44,758 nt of DNA from Nitrospirota bacterium (lineage in GTDB: Bacteria; Nitrospirota; Thermodesulfovibrionia; Thermodesulfovibrionales; Magnetobacteriaceae). Shown piece by piece: positions 40,138 to 44,758 of the stretch. Every line of letters begins with the position of its first letter. Position 1 is the stretch's first letter. Under the pieces are notes generated by a model. The model was not told the DNA's origin, did no database searches, and worked only from the letters and a program-made list of their open reading frames with translations. The stretch is from NCBI GenBank assembly GCA_015233725.1, contig JADFXD010000014.1:1-44758 (forward strand), read 5' to 3'. A program made the position numbers and the translations under genes.

Positions 40138-41019
40138 ATGGCACTAAGATTATCACCAGGACTAAGGAACAAGATGCTTGGCATCAACACAAACATGCTC
40201 ACTAACGCCAGCTTCGCAAGCGATTTCACAGGCTGGAGCCAGCTCTCCGGCACGACAGTACGCAATTCAGGCACGGGCGCCGACGGCACGGCAGGGTTTG
40301 CCTCGTGCACGGGGTCTGGCTCGGCAGTGGGGAAGTTCACAACCGCCGGGGCCATCACCGTCAAGTCCAACCAACTCTACAGACTCACCTACTACTACTA
40401 TAAACCCGCCTCAGGCGGCGTAAGCGGCAAGTGCCTGGTGGGAACCACCTCCGGGGGCAACGAACTCCTCGAGGTCGCACATGACGACACCGTGGGTAGT
40501 TGGGTCAAAAAGGAACATGTCTTCAGGACAGCGGCCTCCACCACGTCCATATACGTCTCCTTTGAGACCGCCACAACCGGGGCCTCAGACGTATGCTACT
40601 TTGACGAGGTCACCCTCTCACACGCAGCCGCAAGCCTCCAGGAGGTCTTCTACAAGGGGTTTATCAAGATATACACGGGGTCTCAACCAACCACGGCCGA
40701 CAATGCCCCCACGGGGACGCTCCTGTGCACGGTCTACTCCGATGGCACGTCGGCGGGGTTGAGCTTCGGGGATGCCTCCGCCGGGGTCATGGCCAAGACG
40801 GTTGCCGAGACGTGGTCGGGAACGGCCGTGGCCACGGGAACAGCAGGATGGTTCAGGCTCGTCGCCCCCTCCGATGGTGGCTCCTCATCCCAGACCGATG
40901 AACGACTCGACGGCTCCGTGGCAACATCGGGCGCTCAGTTGAACATGTCCTCGACATCCATCGTCTCAGGCGCGGTACAGACCATATCAACCTTCTCAAT
41001 CACCATGCCGGCGGAGTAG
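40138..41019 (+). CDS. Phage appendage protein with carbohydrate-binding-like domain
   Basis: A 293-residue protein. The N-terminal half (LTNASFASDFTGWSQLSGT ... YLTYYYYKP-like strands ... ISVSFETA-like end) has the pattern of a CBM4/9-type jelly roll (opening N-x-x-F-x-x-x-x-x-x-W). The C-terminal half (GFIKIYTGSQPTTADNAPTG and CTVYSDGTSAGLSFGDAS) matches a domain often seen in phage tail-associated proteins. A role in host-surface binding is likely but inferred. AAAGGAG precedes the ATG. Confidence 0.6.
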   Translation: MALRLSPGLRNKMLGINTNMLTNASFASDFTGWSQLSGTTVRNSGTGADGTAGFASCTGSGSAVGKFTTAGAITVKSNQLYRLTYYYYKPASGGVSGKCLVGTTSGGNELLEVAHDDTVGSWVKKEHVFRTAASTTSIYVSFETATTGASDVCYFDEVTLSHAAASLQEVFYKGFIKIYTGSQPTTADNAPTGTLLCTVYSDGTSAGLSFGDASAGVMAKTVAETWSGTAVATGTAGWFRLVAPSDGGSSSQTDERLDGSVATSGAQLNMSSTSIVSGAVQTISTFSITMPAE

Positions 41020-41052
41020 ATAGAGAAAGAGGGTGCGTGAACCAAAACAATG

Positions 41053-41080
41053 TGCGGGGGAATACTTTCACTCCCCCGCA
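41053..41080. other. Hairpin between appendage genes
   Basis: TGCGGGGGA and TCCCCCGCA make a 9-bp stem with a 10-base loop, 19 bases before the next ATG. Followed by A-run rather than T-run on the plus strand, so it is not an ordinary terminator for the phage genes; it would terminate minus-strand transcription. Confidence 0.6.
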
Positions 41081-41098
41081 AAAAAGGGATGAGAAACA

Positions 41099-42466
41099 AT
41101 GGCTGATCAATTTGGATTAAGCACACAACAAGACCTCAAATCCGGCGGGGACGGCGTTAAGGCCTACGGCTGGAACGTCCTGAACTCCGCCAACGCCAGC
41201 TTAATGGATGTCAACATCACAAACGCTGGCAACCTCAGCATTTCAGGAAGTACGTCGACTAACGATTACGACCCTATGACACATCCCTTTGTTTACCAGA
41301 ACATAACAGGGGACTTTGACATAGATATCCAAATGACTCCAGCAACGGGTATAGTTTCCGGTTTGATGTGCCGTGAACCTAATAAATCAGCAGGTGAAGA
41401 TTGGGTCTGTATTGTATACGATGGCAACGCAGTTGACTGGTGGGGAGAAGTAATCAATGATGTTGTCACAAGCGGTAATCTTGGAGTTTCGCAGCAGTAT
41501 TTCAGGATTACACGAGTAGGCAGCACATTTACATCTTACTCCAAAGCAAATTCAGGAGATGGTTGGACTCAAAGGAAAATTTACGCAGCAAGTGGATGGG
41601 GAAACACTATCCAAGCGGGGATGTATTACAAAAGGTTGTCCGGTTCTGCCCAAGTCAGGTTTGACTACTTCCAGGGAAGCAACAGCGGAGGCGATAACAA
41701 CACAACAGGGACAGTCGCTGTAACGCTTCCAGCGCCAACACTCTCCGCTGGTACGCCACCCAGTGCAGGCGGCTCATTGACCCTGCCCCTAGCCACAATA
41801 AGCAGCTCCTGCGACCAGAGTGGCAGCTTTGTGGGTGTCACCCTTAAAACGCCAACGCTCTCGGCCAGCACACCAGCCGATGCCAACGTCAACGTCGCCC
41901 TGCCGCTGCCAACTCTTGATACGTTTGCAACGGGCAGCAACAACGTAGCAGGACAGTTTACGCTCATGTTGCCGCAGGCCAATGGCACAGAGCTTGCCGG
42001 GGGCGTATCGACCCTGTCTCTATCGCTGAGGCAGGGGTTCTTCAGCGTTGAGGCCACCACCACCTGCCCTCACACGGACATCCCCCTGGTTGCCATCCGC
42101 CTGGAGGCGTTGTGCTTAACCGGCTCTGTCGCCACTACATGGGTCAAGATGCAACCTCTGAATCTCAATAGCGCCATCACCACCAGTCATCTCATAACGT
42201 CGTTGCTGAGGCTGCTAAAACCCGCAACAGAGGGCGCCCTGGCAACAGGAGGCAACTGGACAACGCAGGGGCAAAACCCCTGGATAAGCCTCCCCTGGCC
42301 ACGCCTGTACACCACCCTCGCAACGGGAAACATAAGCACCTGCAACACCAACGTGGTTGCCCCCAGACTCCTGTCAACCTCCTTCAGCAACCCCCTGGCA
42401 GATAGCACCATGACAACCCCAAGGCTCCTGAGCGAAGGCACCGGATGCAGGGACTTCTACCAATAA
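41099..42466 (+). CDS. Phage appendage protein with concanavalin-like N-domain
   Basis: A 455-residue protein. Residues 1-195 look like a DUF1349/concanavalin-like beta-sandwich (FVYQNITGDFDIDIQM, GLMCREPNKSAGEDWVCIVYDG, YFRITRVGSTFTSYSKANSGDGW), a glycan-binding fold. The rest is Thr/Ser/Leu-rich with repeated T-L-P-x-P-T-L-S-A-type strands (about 200-310), typical of fibrous stalks. The C-terminal part is not recognised. It could be a second receptor-binding fibre. Confidence 0.6.
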   Translation: MADQFGLSTQQDLKSGGDGVKAYGWNVLNSANASLMDVNITNAGNLSISGSTSTNDYDPMTHPFVYQNITGDFDIDIQMTPATGIVSGLMCREPNKSAGEDWVCIVYDGNAVDWWGEVINDVVTSGNLGVSQQYFRITRVGSTFTSYSKANSGDGWTQRKIYAASGWGNTIQAGMYYKRLSGSAQVRFDYFQGSNSGGDNNTTGTVAVTLPAPTLSAGTPPSAGGSLTLPLATISSSCDQSGSFVGVTLKTPTLSASTPADANVNVALPLPTLDTFATGSNNVAGQFTLMLPQANGTELAGGVSTLSLSLRQGFFSVEATTTCPHTDIPLVAIRLEALCLTGSVATTWVKMQPLNLNSAITTSHLITSLLRLLKPATEGALATGGNWTTQGQNPWISLPWPRLYTTLATGNISTCNTNVVAPRLLSTSFSNPLADSTMTTPRLLSEGTGCRDFYQ

Positions 42467-42489
42467 GATACACATAGGAGACCAACACT

Positions 42490-42999
42490 ATGACAGCATG
42501 GATACTAAACCTGAAAAACAGGGCACTAAGCCAGTACCAGGGCTACGACTTCAACAGCCTCGCCACACTAAATGGCATGACCCTTGGGGCCTCCAAGGAT
42601 GGTATATTCGTCCTTGGCGGCCTGACCGATAACGGCGCCCCCATTGAATGCTCCTTTGAGACGCCCACCAGCGATTACTCAACGCCGGCCCTCAAGAACA
42701 TCCCCGACATATACGTCACCCTCAGCTCGTCCACAGGCCGGCAGCAGGTGGATACCCCCGCCCCAATACGCGTAAAGACGATAACCGAAGGCGGCCTTGT
42801 ACGTACCTACGACGCCACAGCGCCGGTCTATCGGGGCAACACTGGATTGAGCGGGCAGGGGGGAGATGGCTTCTACATGGCCCGCGTAAGGCTCTCAAGG
42901 GGCGTTGTTGGCAGGTACTGGGGCATCGTCGTTGAAAACGTCAACGGCGCACTTATAAACGTCCTGAGCATAACCCCAGTGATAGCCTCACTACGCTGA
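42490..42999 (+). CDS. Phage structural protein of unknown function
   Basis: A 169-residue protein, beta-rich and without recognised family (MTLGASKDGIFVLGGLTDNG, IECSFETPTSDYSTPALKNI, DGFYMARVRLSRGVVGRYWG). It may be a baseplate or fibre-attachment component from its position between two large appendage genes. ATAGGAG lies before the ATG. Confidence 0.6.
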   Translation: MTAWILNLKNRALSQYQGYDFNSLATLNGMTLGASKDGIFVLGGLTDNGAPIECSFETPTSDYSTPALKNIPDIYVTLSSSTGRQQVDTPAPIRVKTITEGGLVRTYDATAPVYRGNTGLSGQGGDGFYMARVRLSRGVVGRYWGIVVENVNGALINVLSITPVIASLR

Positions 43000-43043
43000 T
43001 GTGCGAGCCGCACGGGCTATAAGAAACAGCAGAAAGGCAAACG

Positions 43044-44758
43044 ATGAACCCTCTCAGATTAGACATACAAGGCGGCCAACAGTACCTGCCCCTTGCCAAG
43101 AAAAAGCTCAGGGAGCTAAAGGCGTCCATGAAGAGACGCCGCATCCTCAATGATCATCGGTTCTTTACCCTTGAAGATGCCACCATCTTCGTACAGTCAA
43201 GCTCTTACAGCAACGCCGGCTCAACCACTACCGCTGGCAGCCACACGGGTAGCGCCGCTGGCGGTGGTATATTCATCGGCTCCGGCGGGGGGATCAACAT
43301 CGACACCTACGGATTTCTGCCCATTGGTGCCGGCGGCAGCGTATCTATTGGCGACATCAGCCCCATTGGCTCCGGCTCCGGCGGGGCAACTCCTGCCACC
43401 TATAAAACCAGCGGCGCAATGGACCTGATTCGTATTCGAGGCCTCAAAAAAGCCACCTCTCTGATACTCATTCATATCGCCACAACCAATGACCCCCTCG
43501 CCGCACTCACACAGGATGACTACAGGGTGCTGACCTACAGGATCGTCATTGAACAAGGCTCTGTCATAAAACTAACCCCCGTTGACCTAAAACTCAAACA
43601 GTTGACAATCGAGGATGCCGGACAAAGCCTCGTCATCCAGTCCAGCCCCAGAGATGTACTGGCAACACTGCCAAGCATCTTCACGTATAACCCCTTGATC
43701 GATAACACCGATGGGATGGACAGAACCTGGGGGGCGCAGGATAACCTCTTTGGACAGAACAGGGTGATCGGCTCGCTAAGGGCCATGATGCCACAGTCCA
43801 AGACCCTCGGATACTCCTACAACGCCAGATGCAACTACATCCTCAACCCCCAGAATAATTCGGGCTCGCTCCTTACAGTCGCTGGGTCGGGCTCGCTCCT
43901 TACAGTCGCTGGGTCGGGCTCGCTCCTTACAGTCGCTGGGAGCGTGTTGAGCATGGACTTCTGCCTGAAGTTTACACACATGGGATTTGGACTGTTCTAC
44001 GTGGGGCTGATGCCCTATAACGGGGGCAATGGGCGGGGCAAGGCCAGGTGGGAAATCCAGTACAAAGACACCCCCGATGGACAGTGGCAAACAGGCAGCC
44101 TCATTGGCGAGGACCACGAGGACCCTGACCCCTTTGCCGATGGCTACACGTGGATGTTCTACCTCCCTGTCGCCGTCCTGAGCCCAACCCTGGCGCTCTT
44201 TAGGACGGTCAGGAAGGAACAGGTCTACAGCATATTTGGCGTCAGACAGGTCGCGATCAAGGTCAAGATCGATGTCCTCCACCGCTGCTCCAGCGAAACT
44301 CGCCAGGGGAACTTCGCCTGGCCCTGTGAGTTTGGCCTGACATACTATTACGAAACCCTGAAGATGGGAAACATCACCATAGAGGAACTTGAATACCAGG
44401 AATCCACACAGAAATACCAGAGCATTGACATCGAACCCTGGATGGTCGGTATCACCTCAGAGAGGGCCTGGTGTGGAGATTGGCCAAACTACCTCGTAGA
44501 CTTTGTCGCTGTGGTAACAACGTCGTCATTTCCAGGTATAACACTGCCAAGGCTAACAATGAGCTATGACGGAAAGACTATTCACGGCGCCCACGCTGAT
44601 GGCCACTTCAAAAACGAGAACAACGGAGACAAAGACCTGCACGTTATCATGTATGACAACATCAACGCAGATGATACGTTTATAGTCTTTTACACCTACA
44701 CAGAGATTTATTTCATCTCCGGTTACCTCTTATTTTATGCCAATCTCCAGATGGGGTG
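43044..44758 (+). CDS. Large phage tail/appendage protein, C-terminus cut by window edge
   Basis: The frame from ATG 43044 (AAAGG upstream) is open to the right edge, 571 codons. It begins MNPLRLDIQGGQQYLPLAKK. A Gly/Ser-rich segment (about 60-125), mixed alpha/beta stretches (AMDLIRIRGLKKATSLILIH, DYRVLTYRIVIEQGSVIKLT) and aromatic-rich beta strands (DGYTWMFYLPVAVLSP, FGLTYYYETLKMGN) follow. No family recognised. Codons 273-299 are three identical 9-residue units (SGSLLTVAG) read from a tandem 27-bp element that also exists in chromosomal repeats. No ORF call would be made by tools that need a stop codon. Confidence 0.75.
   Translation, partial: MNPLRLDIQGGQQYLPLAKKKLRELKASMKRRRILNDHRFFTLEDATIFVQSSSYSNAGSTTTAGSHTGSAAGGGIFIGSGGGINIDTYGFLPIGAGGSVSIGDISPIGSGSGGATPATYKTSGAMDLIRIRGLKKATSLILIHIATTNDPLAALTQDDYRVLTYRIVIEQGSVIKLTPVDLKLKQLTIEDAGQSLVIQSSPRDVLATLPSIFTYNPLIDNTDGMDRTWGAQDNLFGQNRVIGSLRAMMPQSKTLGYSYNARCNYILNPQNNSGSLLTVAGSGSLLTVAGSGSLLTVAGSVLSMDFCLKFTHMGFGLFYVGLMPYNGGNGRGKARWEIQYKDTPDGQWQTGSLIGEDHEDPDPFADGYTWMFYLPVAVLSPTLALFRTVRKEQVYSIFGVRQVAIKVKIDVLHRCSSETRQGNFAWPCEFGLTYYYETLKMGNITIEELEYQESTQKYQSIDIEPWMVGITSERAWCGDWPNYLVDFVAVVTTSSFPGITLPRLTMSYDGKTIHGAHADGHFKNENNGDKDLHVIMYDNINADDTFIVFYTYTEIYFISGYLLFYANLQMG
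43860..43940 (+). repeat. Three perfect 27-bp tandem repeats inside the tail gene
   Basis: Three exact copies of a 27-bp unit containing GCTCGCTCCTTACAGTCGCT. The inverse (CAGCG-CTGTAAGGAGCGA) forms the right module of repeat copies E (13549) and G (20291), and one copy lies at 31955 in the fibre gene. The unit is a multiple of three, so the frame is kept. Confidence 0.95.

Noticed and set aside
43860-43940. Possible CRISPR array (three 27-bp direct repeats)
   Set aside because: Repeats are directly adjacent with no spacers, and they are inside an open reading frame.
43776-44282. 168-codon minus-strand frame at the right end
   Set aside because: It is the antisense of the large tail gene, and includes the 27-bp repeats in a low-sense Arg/Lys-rich form.

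Overview
The window looks like a chromosome segment of a Gram-negative, diderm bacterium. It carries a SurA-type periplasmic foldase, IHF, an adjacent pepP-efp-accB-accC cluster, and many large STAND-type proteins (NACHT, CHAT-TPR). That mixture would fit Nitrospirota (Magnetobacterium-like) or a deltaproteobacterial relative. The taxonomy is an inference from gene content only; no rRNA is present.

Layout. 1-2113 (minus strand): the first 58 codons of a type ISP-like restriction-modification enzyme, tRNA-Pro(GGG), a MerR regulator whose stop codon lies inside the tRNA, ihfA with a consensus promoter, and a SurA/PpiC-type chaperone. 2199-2879: a GC-rich dispersed repeat and the frameshifted remains of a HicBA-like toxin-antitoxin pair. 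3029-13421 (plus strand): a NACHT ATPase with a pentapeptide-repeat tail, a PfkB kinase, RNase R, a CHAT-STAND-TPR protein and a GT2 glycosyltransferase. 13577-22488 (minus strand): two membrane proteins, an ATPase + DUF4276-like pair that resembles a defence module, thiE, accC, accB, efp and an aminopeptidase P. 22830-26997 (plus strand): an orphan TacA-type antitoxin with a destroyed toxin, a complete type ISP/IIG-like R-M enzyme and a small coiled-coil membrane protein. 27113-29017: htpG on the minus strand. 29256 to the right edge (plus strand): a virion morphogenesis block with portal, fibre, scaffold-like protein, major capsid protein, adaptor and tail/appendage proteins. It runs off the window; no terminase, integrase or lysis gene is visible.

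How it fits together. Housekeeping genes alternate with single-gene or two-gene conflict modules, so the first 29 kb reads as a housekeeping backbone peppered with defence insertions, several already decayed. The gaps between genes are filled with a mosaic family of GC-rich repeats built from interchangeable hairpin modules.

The most unusual signal is that modules of this chromosomal repeat family also lie inside protein-coding genes of the phage block, in frame. One is a 15-bp 6-3-6 palindrome with its tail. The other is a 27-bp unit containing the bases CTCCTTACAGTCGCTGGG. The window also holds what look like empty (2199) and filled (13447) versions of the same site, and the hairpin arms change in a compensatory way between copies. 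Together these point to a mobile or actively exchanged miniature element that tolerates insertion into coding sequence. Other unusual points are a single in-frame amber codon in the major capsid gene, a seven-unit propeller-like array embedded in a LamG-like fibre domain, and three consecutive phage-block proteins with secretion signals.
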